64,000 bases of DNA from an uncultured Acidovorax sp. (GCA_913774625.1 CAJYHL010000017.1:1-64000), one strand, 5' to 3'; shown: positions 50,140 through 59,457, counted from the first letter of the stretch. Notes: a model not told the origin generated them from the sequence alone. Made by a program: numbers and translations.

Positions 50140-50164
50140 GAGCGCTTCGGCAGCGCTCTTTTTT
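50140..50164 (+). terminator. Terminator after the M20 amidohydrolase gene
   Basis: GAGCGCT / AGCGCTC stem, TCGGC loop, then six T. Confidence 0.92.
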
Positions 50165-50193
50165 CCAGATGCGCTGCCGGGCCGGTCGCCGCC

Positions 50194-50787
50194 TCAGCCC
50201 AGGCGGTAGTGCCCGCGCTCGCCTTCCAGCAGCACGCCGGCTTTCAGCAGCCGCTTGACCGCCAGGCCGATGGAGCCCAGCGGAATGCCGGCGCCGCGCG
50301 CCATGGCGGCATGGGTCATCTCGGTCCAGCCCTCGGCCCGCAGCGTGCGCTGCAGATGGGCCAGCACCTTTTCATCGTTGCGGCTCAGGCGCGGAGCGGC
50401 CTGCGCGCGGCGGCTGCCGCGTGCCGAGGGGCCGGGGGCCGAGCTGGGACGCTTGACCTCCGCATCCTGCGCCTGGGCCGTGCCCCGGCCGGCGGGGGCG
50501 CCGAGCGCCAGCGCGGCCAGCACCTGGGGCTCGGGCGTTTCCATGGCGGCAGCGGAGCCGTAGAGGCCGCGCAGCTGCTCGTCCATGGCCTGCAGTTCCT
50601 GCGACAGCCGGGCCACCGAGCGCAGCTGGGCGTAGGCCCGGTCCGATTCGGGGCTGAACGGGGCGCTGGCCACGGCGTGGACCACGCCTTCGGCATGGGA
50701 CTGGACTTCCTGGGCGACGGCGCGCTGTGCGGCATACAGCGCTTCACCGGCGCGCTGCAGCAAGGAGAGAGTGGTGCGGTTCAACAT
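50194..50787 (-). CDS. Hypothetical protein with C-terminal winged-helix-like domain
   Basis: 197 residues. I do not recognise a named family. Residues 1-80 are helical and probably coiled coil (LLQRAGEALYAAQRAVAQEV, RLSQELQAMDEQLRGLYG). A Pro/Ser/Arg linker (about 90-130) follows. The last 60 residues look like a winged helix: SRNDEKVLAHLQRTLRAEGW, GAGIPLGSIGLAVKRLLKAG and VLLEGERGHYRLG. A DNA-binding role is an inference. The first Met could also be at 50850 (21 residues longer). Upstream is a tandem GCTTAC direct repeat placed like a response-regulator promoter. Confidence 0.65.
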   Translation of the reverse strand: MLNRTTLSLLQRAGEALYAAQRAVAQEVQSHAEGVVHAVASAPFSPESDRAYAQLRSVARLSQELQAMDEQLRGLYGSAAAMETPEPQVLAALALGAPAGRGTAQAQDAEVKRPSSAPGPSARGSRRAQAAPRLSRNDEKVLAHLQRTLRAEGWTEMTHAAMARGAGIPLGSIGLAVKRLLKAGVLLEGERGHYRLG

Positions 50788-50947
50788 GGAGGCGGCGGAG
50801 GTTTCGGGTAGTTCGCTCGCGGCTCCGGAGGTACCAGCCTGCACGGCCATGGCCCTGCATCGCTGCAGCCGGGGCCGGCGCAAGAAGTTGCCTCCAGGGC
50901 TGCAAGCCCATCGGAAAGATGCAGAGTATGCGTCAAACCGCGTGACA

Positions 50948-50964
50948 GCTTACGGTTGGCTTAC
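50948..50964 (-). promoter_or_regulatory. Tandem repeat of response-regulator type
   Basis: Minus strand GTAAGC-N5-GTAAGC, an 11-bp period. 17 bp further downstream comes CATACT, a fair -10, so the second repeat would take the -35 position as in PmrA/QseB-type promoters. Confidence 0.4.
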
Positions 50965-51053
50965 ACCAGGAAATCACGCAAGCAGCGTGCCGGCTTGAGC
51001 ATCCGGCGTCAGGAAACGCGATGCATGCGTTCGTTCGCAGCCCGGGCGCCAGT

Positions 51054-51551
51054 TCAGCGCTGGTGCGGGAACAGCCGCTCGATCGGGCAGTGCGTCTTGA
51101 TGAAGGGCGACTTGATGACGATGTAGCTGAAGTACTTGGCGATGCCCACGTTGCGCTCCAGCAGGTCTTCGATCACCTCCTGATAGTGGTTCACGCCCCG
51201 CGTGATGAAGCGCAGCAGGTAGTCGTAGCCGCCGCTCACCAGATGGCATTCCAGCACCTCGTCCACCTCGCGCATGGCGGCCTCGAAGCGGGCGAAGTCC
51301 TCGCGGCGGTGGTCCGAGAGCGTGACTTCGGTGAACACGGTGAGCGTGTCGCCCAGCTTTTCCAGCCGCAGATGGGCGCCGTAGCCCGCGATGTAGCCGG
51401 CCTGCTCCAGCCGCTTGACCCGGATCAGGCAGGGGCTGGGCGACAGGCCCACCGCGTCGGCCAGATCGACGTTGGTCATTCGGCCGTTCTTCTGCAGCTG
51501 CGCGAGGATGCGCAGGTCCAGTCGGTCGATCTTGAAGGCTTCGTTCATCAT
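51054..51551 (-). CDS. Lrp/AsnC-family regulator
   Basis: 165 residues. The N-terminal helix-turn-helix reads KIDRLDLRILAQLQKNGRMT and SPSPCLIRVKRLEQAGYIAG; the RAM ligand domain has EVDEVLECHLVSGGYDYLLR. Members bind amino acids and control neighbouring catabolic or transport genes as octamers. It lies at the start of the 51-64 kb block, 72 bp beyond the aminotransferase gene and same strand, so it may regulate that block. Two adjacent Met codons (51551, 51548) could start it. Confidence 0.93.
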   Translation of the reverse strand: MMNEAFKIDRLDLRILAQLQKNGRMTNVDLADAVGLSPSPCLIRVKRLEQAGYIAGYGAHLRLEKLGDTLTVFTEVTLSDHRREDFARFEAAMREVDEVLECHLVSGGYDYLLRFITRGVNHYQEVIEDLLERNVGIAKYFSYIVIKSPFIKTHCPIERLFPHQR

Positions 51552-51623
51552 GGCGCGGCGGGCGGAAGGGAGGGTGGCGCCGATTGTCGTTCGGCGCGGG
51601 GCCTTTGTGGCATGGGTTGGCGC

Positions 51624-53033
51624 TCAGGCGACGGCTGCGCGCACTTCGGGTTCGGCCAGCACGTCGTCCAGCGTCTTCTTCAGGCGTTCGAACAGCTGGG
51701 CGAACTCGTCCTCGGTGTAGGTGAGGGCGGGCGCGAAGCCCAGGATGCCGTCGCCGAAGGCACGGAACACCACGCCGTTGCGGTAGGCCGCGGCGGCGAT
51801 GCGATCGGGCAGGCCCAGGGCCGCGTCGAAGCCGCGCTTGCCGGCCTTGTCGCTCACCAGCTCCAGCGCGCCCAGCAGGCCCCGGTGGCGCGAATGGCCC
51901 ACCAGCGGGTGGCCGAGCAGGCCGTCCAGGCCGGCCGCGAAGGTCGCCGCGCCGCGCTGGCCGTTGGCGAGGATGCCGCCTTCCTCGTAGAGGCGCAGCA
52001 CTTCCAGCGCCACGGCGGCGCTGACCGGGTGGGCGGAATAGGTGGCGCCGTGGCCGATGGGCGCGCCGGCGGGGGCGCCGTCGGCGATGCCGGCATAGAC
52101 GGCGTCGGAGAGCATGGTCGCGCCCATGGGCGCGTAGCCGGCCGTCAGGCCCTTGGCCATGGTCAGGATGTCGGGCGAGACGCCTTCGGCCTCGCAGGCG
52201 AACATGGGGCCGGTGCGGCCGAAGCCGGTGATGACCTCATCGACCACCAGCAGGATGCCCAGCTCGCGCGTGGCCTCGCGCATGGCCTTGAGCCAGCCCA
52301 CCGGCGGCACGATGACGCCGCCGGAACCCTGGATGGGTTCGCAGAAGAAGGCGGCGACGTTCTCGGCGCCCAGTTCGGCCACCTTGGCGCGCAGCGCCGC
52401 GACCGATGCCGCGATGATGGCCGCGCCGTCCTGCGGATCGGCCGCGCGGTAGGGGTTGGGCGAGGGGATGTAGTGCTGCGTCTTCAGCGGCAGGTCGAAG
52501 CCGCGGTGGAAGGCGGGCAGGGCCGTCAGGCCGGCGCCCGTCGAGGACGAGCCGTGGTAGCCGCGCTCCAGCGAGATGCAGTGCTTCTTGGCCGGCTTGC
52601 CGATGGCGTTGTAGTACTGGACGATGAAGCGCGTGGCCGCGTCGATGGACTCGGAACCGCCCAGCGTCAGATAGACATGGTTGAGCGAATCGGGCGTGAT
52701 CTGCACCAGCTTCTCGGCCAGGCGGATGGCCGGCTCGCTGCTGAAGTGGAAGTAGCCGGTGGCGTAGGGCAGGCGGCGCATCTGCTCGGCGGCGGCCTGC
52801 ACCACGCTTTCCTGGCCGTAGCCCACGTTCACGCACCACAGGCCCGCGAAGGCGTCCAGCAACTGGTTGCCGCGGGCATCGGTCAGCCATGCGCCCTGGC
52901 CCGACTGCAGCACGGTGGGGCCGCGCCGCTCGTGCGTGCGCCAGGAGGAAACCGGGTGGATCAGGTGGGCGCGGTCCAGCGCGTCGAGCGAGGCGAGTTC
53001 GGGAAGGTCGGTGTGCAGGTTCATGGCGGTCAT
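51624..53033 (-). CDS. Class III omega-aminotransferase (pyruvate-dependent type)
   Basis: 469 residues. PLP enzyme with LTLGGSESIDAATRFIVQYY, SLERGYHGSSSTGAGLTALP, GILLVVDEVITGFGRTGPMF for the cofactor Asp, and the Schiff-base lysine in ILTMAKGLTAGYAPMGATML. The opening LDALDRAHLIHPVSSWR is typical of putrescine/beta-alanine:pyruvate aminotransferases. It moves a terminal amino group from a polyamine, beta-amino acid or similar amine. It is 153 bp from the GhrA-like gene and read in the same direction, and belongs to the amine-type block. Confidence 0.93.
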   Translation of the reverse strand: MTAMNLHTDLPELASLDALDRAHLIHPVSSWRTHERRGPTVLQSGQGAWLTDARGNQLLDAFAGLWCVNVGYGQESVVQAAAEQMRRLPYATGYFHFSSEPAIRLAEKLVQITPDSLNHVYLTLGGSESIDAATRFIVQYYNAIGKPAKKHCISLERGYHGSSSTGAGLTALPAFHRGFDLPLKTQHYIPSPNPYRAADPQDGAAIIAASVAALRAKVAELGAENVAAFFCEPIQGSGGVIVPPVGWLKAMREATRELGILLVVDEVITGFGRTGPMFACEAEGVSPDILTMAKGLTAGYAPMGATMLSDAVYAGIADGAPAGAPIGHGATYSAHPVSAAVALEVLRLYEEGGILANGQRGAATFAAGLDGLLGHPLVGHSRHRGLLGALELVSDKAGKRGFDAALGLPDRIAAAAYRNGVVFRAFGDGILGFAPALTYTEDEFAQLFERLKKTLDDVLAEPEVRAAVA

Positions 53034-53186
53034 GGCGTGGGCGTTGGCGAAAGCGGTCGGGGAATGCCTGCAAGGTTAGGCCGGCTGCCCGGCGCCCGGG
53101 TGCTGCTTTGCGCGGCCTGGGCGCATCAGGCTGCGGTTGTTCGCGTGCTGGCAGCAGATCGTGCGGCGGGCTTTTTCCGGCGGCTT

Positions 53187-54125
53187 TCAATAGCCCCGCG
53201 CGCGGTCCACCAGGCCTTCCATGGCCTGGCCGGCGGCGAAGCGGCGCAGGTTCCCGAGCACGGCTTCGGCAGCGCTCTCGGGCTGCGTCATGCTGGCGAT
53301 GTGCGGTGTGAGCTGGATGCGCGGATGGCTCCAGAACGCATGGCCGGCGGGCAGGGGCTCGGGCTCGGTCACGTCCAGCACGGCTTCGGCGATGCGGCCC
53401 TGCGCCAGCGCGTCCAGCAGGTCGGCTGCGACCAGCTGCGGCCCGCGGCCCACATGCACCAGCGCCGCGCCTGCGGGCAGCTGGGCGAAGAGCTGCGCAT
53501 CCAGGAAGCCGCGCGTGGCGTCGGTCAGCGGCAGCAGGCAGACCAGGATGTCGGTGCGCTGCAGGAAGGCCTGCAATTCCGGTGCGCCCGCGAAGCAGCG
53601 CACGCCTTCCACCGAGTGCTGCGATCGGCTCCAGCCCGCGCAGTCGAAATGCAGCGACTTCAGCTGCGCCAGCACGGCCTGCCCGAGCGAGCCCAGGCCC
53701 AGCACGCCCACGCGGCGCTCGCGCGCCATCTTCACGGGCAGGGGCCGCCATTCGGCGGCCTGCTGCTGGCGGCGGTAGGCGGGGCGGTCGCGGTGCAGGT
53801 CGAGCACGGCATGCGTCACGTACTCGACCATGCCCTGCACGATGCCGGGCTCCACCATGCGCACCACGGGCAGCGCGGGCGGCAGCGCGTCGAAGTCGAA
53901 CTGGTCCACGCCCGCGCCCGAGGAGAACAGCACCTGCAGGTTCGGAAAGCGGGTGGCGATGTCGTCGGGCGGCGTCCAGGCGGCCAGGAAGCGCACCGCG
54001 GCCGGGTCGTCGCCCACGTCGGGCCAGATGCGGAAATCGATGTCGGGCGCCTGCCGGCGGAAGACCTCGGCCCACACGCGGCCGCGCACGGGATCGGATT
54101 TGTAGAGGAAGGTGGCGGTGGTCAT
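53187..54125 (-). CDS. D-2-hydroxyacid dehydrogenase, glyoxylate/hydroxypyruvate reductase A (GhrA) type
   Basis: 312 residues. NAD(P) loop VGVLGLGSLGQAVLAQLKSL; the substrate-binding Arg is in LVHVGRGPQLVAADLLDAL, the catalytic Glu in DVTEPEPLPAGHAFWSHPRI and the His in QLTPHIASMTQ. The N-terminal substrate domain shows VLFSSGAGVDQFDFDALP. It reduces glyoxylate, hydroxypyruvate or another 2-ketoacid. In this block it could dispose of the 2-oxo product of transamination or oxidation. The GNAT gene is 38 bp upstream. Confidence 0.92.
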   Translation of the reverse strand: MTTATFLYKSDPVRGRVWAEVFRRQAPDIDFRIWPDVGDDPAAVRFLAAWTPPDDIATRFPNLQVLFSSGAGVDQFDFDALPPALPVVRMVEPGIVQGMVEYVTHAVLDLHRDRPAYRRQQQAAEWRPLPVKMARERRVGVLGLGSLGQAVLAQLKSLHFDCAGWSRSQHSVEGVRCFAGAPELQAFLQRTDILVCLLPLTDATRGFLDAQLFAQLPAGAALVHVGRGPQLVAADLLDALAQGRIAEAVLDVTEPEPLPAGHAFWSHPRIQLTPHIASMTQPESAAEAVLGNLRRFAAGQAMEGLVDRARGY

Positions 54126-54163
54126 CGCGTCCTTGGCTGCAGCGGGCGGCGCAAGGGGAGAGG

Positions 54164-55066
54164 TCAGCCCACGGCCTGGGTGACGATGGCGAAGAGGCGC
54201 GGCTCGCCTTCGGGCGGCACGCGCAGCGGCTCGCCGCGCACCATGGTGGTGGGGGCGTCCACGCGCAGCAGGCCGATGCTTTCCAGCCATTCGGCGAGGC
54301 CGCTCTCCCAGTCGATGTCGATGCGCGTGAAGCGGCCGGCGTTCATGCCCGCCAGATGCGCGATCAAGGCCTTGGCGCTTTCGGCATCTGGCGCCACCAC
54401 CGGGCCGATGGCGTGGCCCCGGCCGAAGCGGCGCAGGATGGCGAAGCCGCGCTGCTCTCCGTCGTGGTCCAGCACCACGCAGGCGTCGGCCGCTTCCAGC
54501 AGTTCGTCGATCAGCGCATCGCGCGGCATGCCGCGCGCCTCGGCGTCCAGACGGCGCAGCGTGGCGGCTTCGTTCTGGCCTGCGGGGCGCAGGCGCCAGC
54601 CGGCGGGCAGCGCGATCAGCGGCGTGGGCTGGGCCACGCCCTGGTGCTGGCGCAGCTCACCGGTGCGCACGAAGCCCAGGCGTTCGTAGAGGCCCCGGCC
54701 TTCGGCCGTGGCGTGCAGCAGCACGGTGTGATCCTGCAGCCCGTCCAGCAGGGCCGACATCAGCCGGTGGCCCACGCGGCGGCCCTGGCACGCCGGCGTG
54801 ACGATCACCAGGCCGATGGTGGCGTGGCGCGGGCCCCAGCGCCAGCGCTGGGCGGTGGCCACCACCTGGCCGTCGCGCTCGGCGACGAAGCCTTCGGCGT
54901 GGGCGAACATCTGCTGCCAGTCGGCGGGGCGATGGGGCCAGCGCAATTCGGCCGACAGGGCGTGCGCGGCCTCCAGGTCGGATGCGGTCATGGGGCGCAG
55001 CACGATGCCGTCGTCGTCTGCGTTGGGCAGGGTGGCGGGGTGGACTTTGGTGGCGGTGGAAAGCAT
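54164..55066 (-). CDS. GNAT family N-acetyltransferase (tandem GNAT fold)
   Basis: 300 residues, roughly two GNAT folds. The first holds the acetyl-CoA loop in IVTPACQGRRVGHRLMSALL and RGLYERLGFVRTG. The second half (about 170-300) is degenerate (AEARGMPRDALIDELLEAAD, GFAILRRFGRGHAIGPVVAP). Acceptor unknown; an amine or amino acid would fit the block. ATG 55066 was preferred over an upstream frame of 42 residues rich in Arg/Pro. First gene of the minus-strand unit, divergent from the HAD gene. Confidence 0.87.
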   Translation of the reverse strand: MLSTATKVHPATLPNADDDGIVLRPMTASDLEAAHALSAELRWPHRPADWQQMFAHAEGFVAERDGQVVATAQRWRWGPRHATIGLVIVTPACQGRRVGHRLMSALLDGLQDHTVLLHATAEGRGLYERLGFVRTGELRQHQGVAQPTPLIALPAGWRLRPAGQNEAATLRRLDAEARGMPRDALIDELLEAADACVVLDHDGEQRGFAILRRFGRGHAIGPVVAPDAESAKALIAHLAGMNAGRFTRIDIDWESGLAEWLESIGLLRVDAPTTMVRGEPLRVPPEGEPRLFAIVTQAVG

Positions 55067-55673
55067 GCAGGGCAACCTTTGGGCTAACGGCAGTGCTGCC
55101 CATCTTGGACGACATCGCCGCCAGGCACCAGCGCGAATTCGGGTTTGCCCGCAAATTGCAAGCATCGGCTGCGGGGGGCGCCGGTTTTGCAATTCGCTGC
55201 GGCGCCGGCGCGGGTTACGGGCACAAATGCTGGGGCCTACTGCCTAGCATCAATGACCTTGTTTCCGACGTGCCGCCAGCGCGCTGCGCGCTGCATTCCA
55301 TGCCTGCTTCCCGCTCCTTTCATTCCGCCGATTTCGCCCCCGCGAGCGCCTTGCGCAGCGCGCCCTGCGCGGCTGCGCGCAGCGCCCGCCGGGCCGTTGC
55401 CAGCGCCCTGAATGCCTCAAAAGCGTGCCTCATCGCCGGCGGGCAGCGCCGTCCGGGTGCAAGGCTGCACGGGCGCGGTGCATGCCGCATGGCATGCCGC
55501 CGCGGCCCCTGCAAACCGCAGCTTCACGTGCCGCAGGGCCTTATTTCCCAACGCCGGCAGCGAACCCGCGTGCTTCAATTCTTTCGCAATGACTTCGTCG
55601 CAAAAGCCGCTTAAGGCCACTGCGAACCGCCCCGGTCGGCGACCGGTAGAACCCTGAGGAACCGAGACTCATC
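55067..55673. other. Long divergent regulatory region of the 51-64 kb block
   Basis: 607 bp without a supported gene. AATTGCAA (55154-55161) and TTGCAATT (55187-55194) form an inverted pair 33 bp apart, three helical turns, of the kind used by Lrp-type proteins. GGTCGGCGACC (55634-55644) is a small palindrome before the HAD gene. Short open frames here have poor codon structure. Confidence 0.5.
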
Positions 55674-56339
55674 ATGACCTTCCGTCCCAAGTACGTGACC
55701 TTCGACTGCTACGGCACGCTCACCCGCTTCCGCATGGGCGAGCTGACGCGCGAACTGTTCGCCGACCGCATCCCGGCCGACCGCATGGAGCAGTTCATCG
55801 CCGACTTCACGGCCTACCGCTTCGACGAGGTGCTGGGCGACTGGCAGCCCTACGAAGTGGTGCTGAAGAACGCCGTGCGCCGCCTGTGCAAGAAGTGGAA
55901 GATCCAGTATTTCGACACCGACGGCCAGACCTACTACGACGCCGTGCCCACCTGGGATCCGCATGCCGACGTGCCAGCAGGCCTGGCCAAGGTGGCCAAG
56001 GAGATCCCGCTGGTCATCCTGTCGAACGCCGCCGACGCGCAGATCCAGAAGAACGTCGCCATGCTCGGCGCGCCCTTCCACCGCGTCTACACCGCCCAGC
56101 AGGCACAGGCCTACAAGCCGCGCCTGAAGGCCTTCGAATACATGCTCGACTCGCTGGGCTGCAACCCCGAGGACGTGCTGCACGTCTCCTCCAGCCTGCG
56201 CTACGACCTGATGTCCGCCGACGACATCGGCATCAAGAACAAGGTGTTCGTCAACCGCGGCCACGGCCCGGGCAATCCGGCGTACAACTACGTCGAGATC
56301 AGCGACATCGGCGGCCTGCCGGGCGTCGTCGGCCTCTGA
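55674..56339 (+). CDS. Haloacid dehalogenase type II (HAD superfamily)
   Basis: 221 residues. Motif I is DCYGTL (nucleophile Asp 11), motif II ILSNAADAQIQKN, motif III the lysine in QAYKPRLKAFEYML, motif IV VSSSLRYDLMSADDIGIK. This is the order and length of L-2-haloacid dehalogenases, but many members are phosphatases or have other substrates. First gene of the plus-strand unit of the block, 65 bp before the FAD oxidase. Such HADs commonly travel with this oxidase/ABC set, suggesting a step on a small acid intermediate rather than on a halogenated one. Confidence 0.9.
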   Translation: MTFRPKYVTFDCYGTLTRFRMGELTRELFADRIPADRMEQFIADFTAYRFDEVLGDWQPYEVVLKNAVRRLCKKWKIQYFDTDGQTYYDAVPTWDPHADVPAGLAKVAKEIPLVILSNAADAQIQKNVAMLGAPFHRVYTAQQAQAYKPRLKAFEYMLDSLGCNPEDVLHVSSSLRYDLMSADDIGIKNKVFVNRGHGPGNPAYNYVEISDIGGLPGVVGL

Positions 56340-56404
56340 TCCGCGGAACGCTGCCGCACGCCTGCACCCACGCACGCCTTTTCCCCACCACGCTTTCTCC
56401 GTCT

Positions 56405-57694
56405 ATGAAGCTCGACTCCTACTGGAACGATTCGGTGCCCCACCTGGGCCTGGCACCCCACGACCTGCCCGCGCAGGTCGATGTGGCCATCGTGGGTGGC
56501 GGCTTCACCGGCCTGTCGGCTGCGCTGGCCCTGGCCCGGCGCGGGGCCAGCGTGGCGGTGCTGGAGGCGGGCGACGGCGTGGCGCCGGAGGCCTCGGGCC
56601 GCAACGGCGGGCACGTGAACAACGGCCTGGCGGTGGACTATGCCGACGTGGCCGCCCGCGTGGGCGTGGAGCAGGCCCGCGCCTGGTACCACGCCTACGA
56701 CGATGCGGTGGACAGCGTGGAGCGCATCGTGCGCCGCGAGGCCATCGACTGCGACTTCCTGCGCCACGGCAAGCTCAAGCTGGCCACCCGTCCGCAGCAG
56801 CTGGACGCGCTGCGCCGCAGCGCCGAACGCCTGGTGGCCGATGGCGTCGATACCGATGTCGAGATCCTCGAAGCGGCCCGGGTGCGCAACGAGGTGCAGA
56901 GCGAGCGCTTCCACGGCGGCCTGCTCTACCGCAAGAGCGCGCAGATGCACATGGGCCGCTTCGCCCAGGGCCTGGCGCTGGCGGCGCAGCGCGAAGGCGC
57001 GCAGATCCATACCGGCACCCGAGTGGACCGCATCCAGCGCGTGCGCGGCCAGGAGCACGTGCTGCACACCGCGCGCGGCAGCGTGCGCGCCCAGCAGGTG
57101 CTGCTGGCCACCGGCGCATCGCGCCACGGCGGCTACGGCAGCTTCGGCTGGCTGCGCCGCCGCATCGTGCCCATCGGCAGCTTCATCGTGGTGACCGAGC
57201 CGCTGGGCGCGGAGCGCGCGCAGGCGCTGCTGGCGGCGCGGCGCACCTACACCACCATCGCCAACATCCACCATTACTTCCGGCTCACGGCCGACCACCG
57301 GCTGGTGTTCGGCGGCCGGGCGCGCTTCGCCATCTCCAGCCCGCAGTCCGATGCGGCGAGCGGCGAGATCCTGCGCGCCGGCCTGGCGGAGACCTTCCCC
57401 CAGCTCGGGCCCGTGCGGCTCGACTACTGCTGGGGCGGCCTGGTCGATGTGACGCAGGACCGCCTGCCGCATGCCGGCGAGCGCGACGGCCTGTTCTATT
57501 CCATGGGCTACAGCGGCCACGGCACGCAGATGTCGGTCCACATGGGCGAGCGCATGGCCGCCGTGATGGCCGGCGACACGGCCGCCAACCCCTGGCGCGA
57601 CCGCACCTGGCCCGCCATTCCCGGCCACTTCGGCCCGCCGTGGTTCCTGCCGGCGGTGGGCCTGTATTTCCGGCTCAAGGACCGGCTGGCCTGA
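56405..57694 (+). CDS. FAD-dependent oxidoreductase of the DAO family (PuuB/DadA-like)
   Basis: 429 residues. FAD loop DVAIVGGGFTGLSAALALAR (GGGFTG 31-36), then LEAGDGVAPEASGRNGGHVN, LLATGASRHGGYGSFGWLRR and the C-terminal YSMGYSGHGTQMSVHMGERM. The wording resembles gamma-glutamylputrescine oxidase (PuuB) and D-amino acid dehydrogenases. It oxidises an amine or amino acid to an imine, releasing ammonia and an aldehyde or ketoacid. With the omega-aminotransferase, GhrA-like enzyme and peptide importer, it argues for an imported amine or amino-acid derivative as substrate. Confidence 0.92.
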   Translation: MKLDSYWNDSVPHLGLAPHDLPAQVDVAIVGGGFTGLSAALALARRGASVAVLEAGDGVAPEASGRNGGHVNNGLAVDYADVAARVGVEQARAWYHAYDDAVDSVERIVRREAIDCDFLRHGKLKLATRPQQLDALRRSAERLVADGVDTDVEILEAARVRNEVQSERFHGGLLYRKSAQMHMGRFAQGLALAAQREGAQIHTGTRVDRIQRVRGQEHVLHTARGSVRAQQVLLATGASRHGGYGSFGWLRRRIVPIGSFIVVTEPLGAERAQALLAARRTYTTIANIHHYFRLTADHRLVFGGRARFAISSPQSDAASGEILRAGLAETFPQLGPVRLDYCWGGLVDVTQDRLPHAGERDGLFYSMGYSGHGTQMSVHMGERMAAVMAGDTAANPWRDRTWPAIPGHFGPPWFLPAVGLYFRLKDRLA

Positions 57695-57789
57695 GAGCCG
57701 CAGGCGCCCGCTGCCGGCACCCCCTCTCGTTTATCCACATTCCGTTTCTCGTTTTCCGATTTCCCTTCAGGCCCACCAGGAGCATCACC

Positions 57790-59403
57790 ATGAGCGACAA
57801 CCAGTTCCAGAGCATCGTCGGTCCGCGCGAAAGCCTTCGCGTGATGGATTCCCTGCGCCGCGGCGCAACGCGCCGCGACGTGCTCGCCATGCTGATGGCC
57901 GGCGGCATGCAGGCCACGCTGGCCGGCGGCCTGGCGGGCATGGCCGTGACGGCCCAGGCGCAGACGCCGCGCCGCGGCGGCCGCATCCGCGTGGCCGTGG
58001 CCACCTCGGCCGCATCGGACACGCTGGACCCGGCCAAGCAGTCCAACCAGAACGACTACGTGCGCTGCAGCATGGTCTATAACGGCCTGACCTCGCTGGA
58101 CGGCAGCCTCACGCCCCAGCCCGCGCTGGCGGAATCGTTCTCCACCACCGACGCCAAGACCTGGGTCTTCACGCTGCGCAAGGGCGTCAGCTTCCATGAC
58201 GGCAAGGCGCTGGCGCCCGCCGACGTGGTGTTCTCGCTGATGCGCCACAAGAACCCCGCCACCGCTTCCAAGGCCAAGGCGCTGGCCGAGCAGATCGACA
58301 CCGTCACCGCCAGCGGCCCCAACGAGGTGACCGTGGTGCTGACCTCGCCCAACGCCGACCTGCCGGTGATTCTGGGTACCTTCCACTTCTTCATCGTCAA
58401 GGACGGCACGACCGACTTCAGCTCCGGCATCGGCACCGGCCCCTTCAAGCTCAAGGAATTCAAGCCCGGCGTGCGCACCGTGGGCGTGCGCAACGAGAAC
58501 TACTGGAAGGCCGGCCGCCCCTACCTGGACGAGATCGAATGCGTGGGCATCGGCGACGACAGCGCCCGCGTCAACGCGCTGCTCTCGGGCGGCATGGACC
58601 TGGTCGCCTCGGTCGATCCGCGCGCCGTCGCCCGCGTCAAGGCCACGCCGGGCTACTCCATCTTCACCACCCAGTCGGGCCAGTATTCCGACCTCATCAT
58701 GCGGCGCGACATGGCGCCCGGCAAGAACCCCGACTTCGTGCTGGCGATGAAGTACCTGTTCGACCGCGAGCAGATGAAGAAGAGCATCGCGCTGGACTAC
58801 GCCGTGCTGGGCAACGACCAGCCCATCGACCCCACCAACCGCTTCTACTTCAAGGGCCTGCCGCAGCGCACGTTCGATCTGGACAAGGCCAAGTTCCATC
58901 TGCAGAAGTCGGGCGTGACCGGCAAGGTGCCCGTCGTCACCTCGCCTGCGGCCATGTATTCGACCGAGATCGCGCTGCTGCTGCAGCAGGTCGGCCAGCG
59001 CATCGGCCTGGACCTGGACGTCAAGCGCATGCCCGCCGACGGCTACTGGTCCAACCACTGGCTCAACAGCGCCGTGGGCTTCGGCAACGTCAACCCGCGC
59101 CCCAGCGCCGACACGATCTTCACGCAGTTCTTCAAGTCCGATGCGGCCTGGAACGAGTCGCGCTGGAAGAACCCGCAGTTCGACCAGCTGCTGGTCGCTG
59201 CGCGCGCCGAAACCGATCTGGCGAAGCGCCGCCAGATGTACGCCGACATGCAGACCCTGGTCCACAACGACGCCGGCATCGGCATCCCGCTGTTCCTGGC
59301 CAGCATCGACGGCCATTCGACCAAGCTCAAGGGCCTGTCGCCCATTCCGCTGGGCGGCCTGATGGGCTACTCGTTCGCCGAATACGTCTGGCTCGAGGCC
59401 TGA
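57790..59403 (+). CDS. Peptide-type ABC transporter substrate-binding protein (SBP family 5), Tat-exported
   Basis: 537 residues. A Tat signal has twin arginines in ATRRDVLAMLMAGG (28-32) and cleavage after AQA (55-57). The mature fold has NDYVRCSMVYNGLTSLDGSL, WVFTLRKGVSFHDGKALAPA and GTGPFKLKEFKPG, as in DppA/OppA-like proteins. Tat export of a binding protein is unusual and implies cytoplasmic folding. Ligands can be peptides, opines, glutathione or amine conjugates. Immediately followed by its permease and ATPase genes. Confidence 0.94.
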   Translation: MSDNQFQSIVGPRESLRVMDSLRRGATRRDVLAMLMAGGMQATLAGGLAGMAVTAQAQTPRRGGRIRVAVATSAASDTLDPAKQSNQNDYVRCSMVYNGLTSLDGSLTPQPALAESFSTTDAKTWVFTLRKGVSFHDGKALAPADVVFSLMRHKNPATASKAKALAEQIDTVTASGPNEVTVVLTSPNADLPVILGTFHFFIVKDGTTDFSSGIGTGPFKLKEFKPGVRTVGVRNENYWKAGRPYLDEIECVGIGDDSARVNALLSGGMDLVASVDPRAVARVKATPGYSIFTTQSGQYSDLIMRRDMAPGKNPDFVLAMKYLFDREQMKKSIALDYAVLGNDQPIDPTNRFYFKGLPQRTFDLDKAKFHLQKSGVTGKVPVVTSPAAMYSTEIALLLQQVGQRIGLDLDVKRMPADGYWSNHWLNSAVGFGNVNPRPSADTIFTQFFKSDAAWNESRWKNPQFDQLLVAARAETDLAKRRQMYADMQTLVHNDAGIGIPLFLASIDGHSTKLKGLSPIPLGGLMGYSFAEYVWLEA

Positions 59404-59457
59404 CGCGCGCCTCGCCGAACCCCGACTGCACCGATACGCACTGGAAGCCGCTGCGCC

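Noticed and set aside
55320-55620. Short minus-strand frames in the control region of the 51-64 kb block
   Set aside because: No start signals, no recognisable motif and codon structure unlike neighbouring genes; treated as non-coding.
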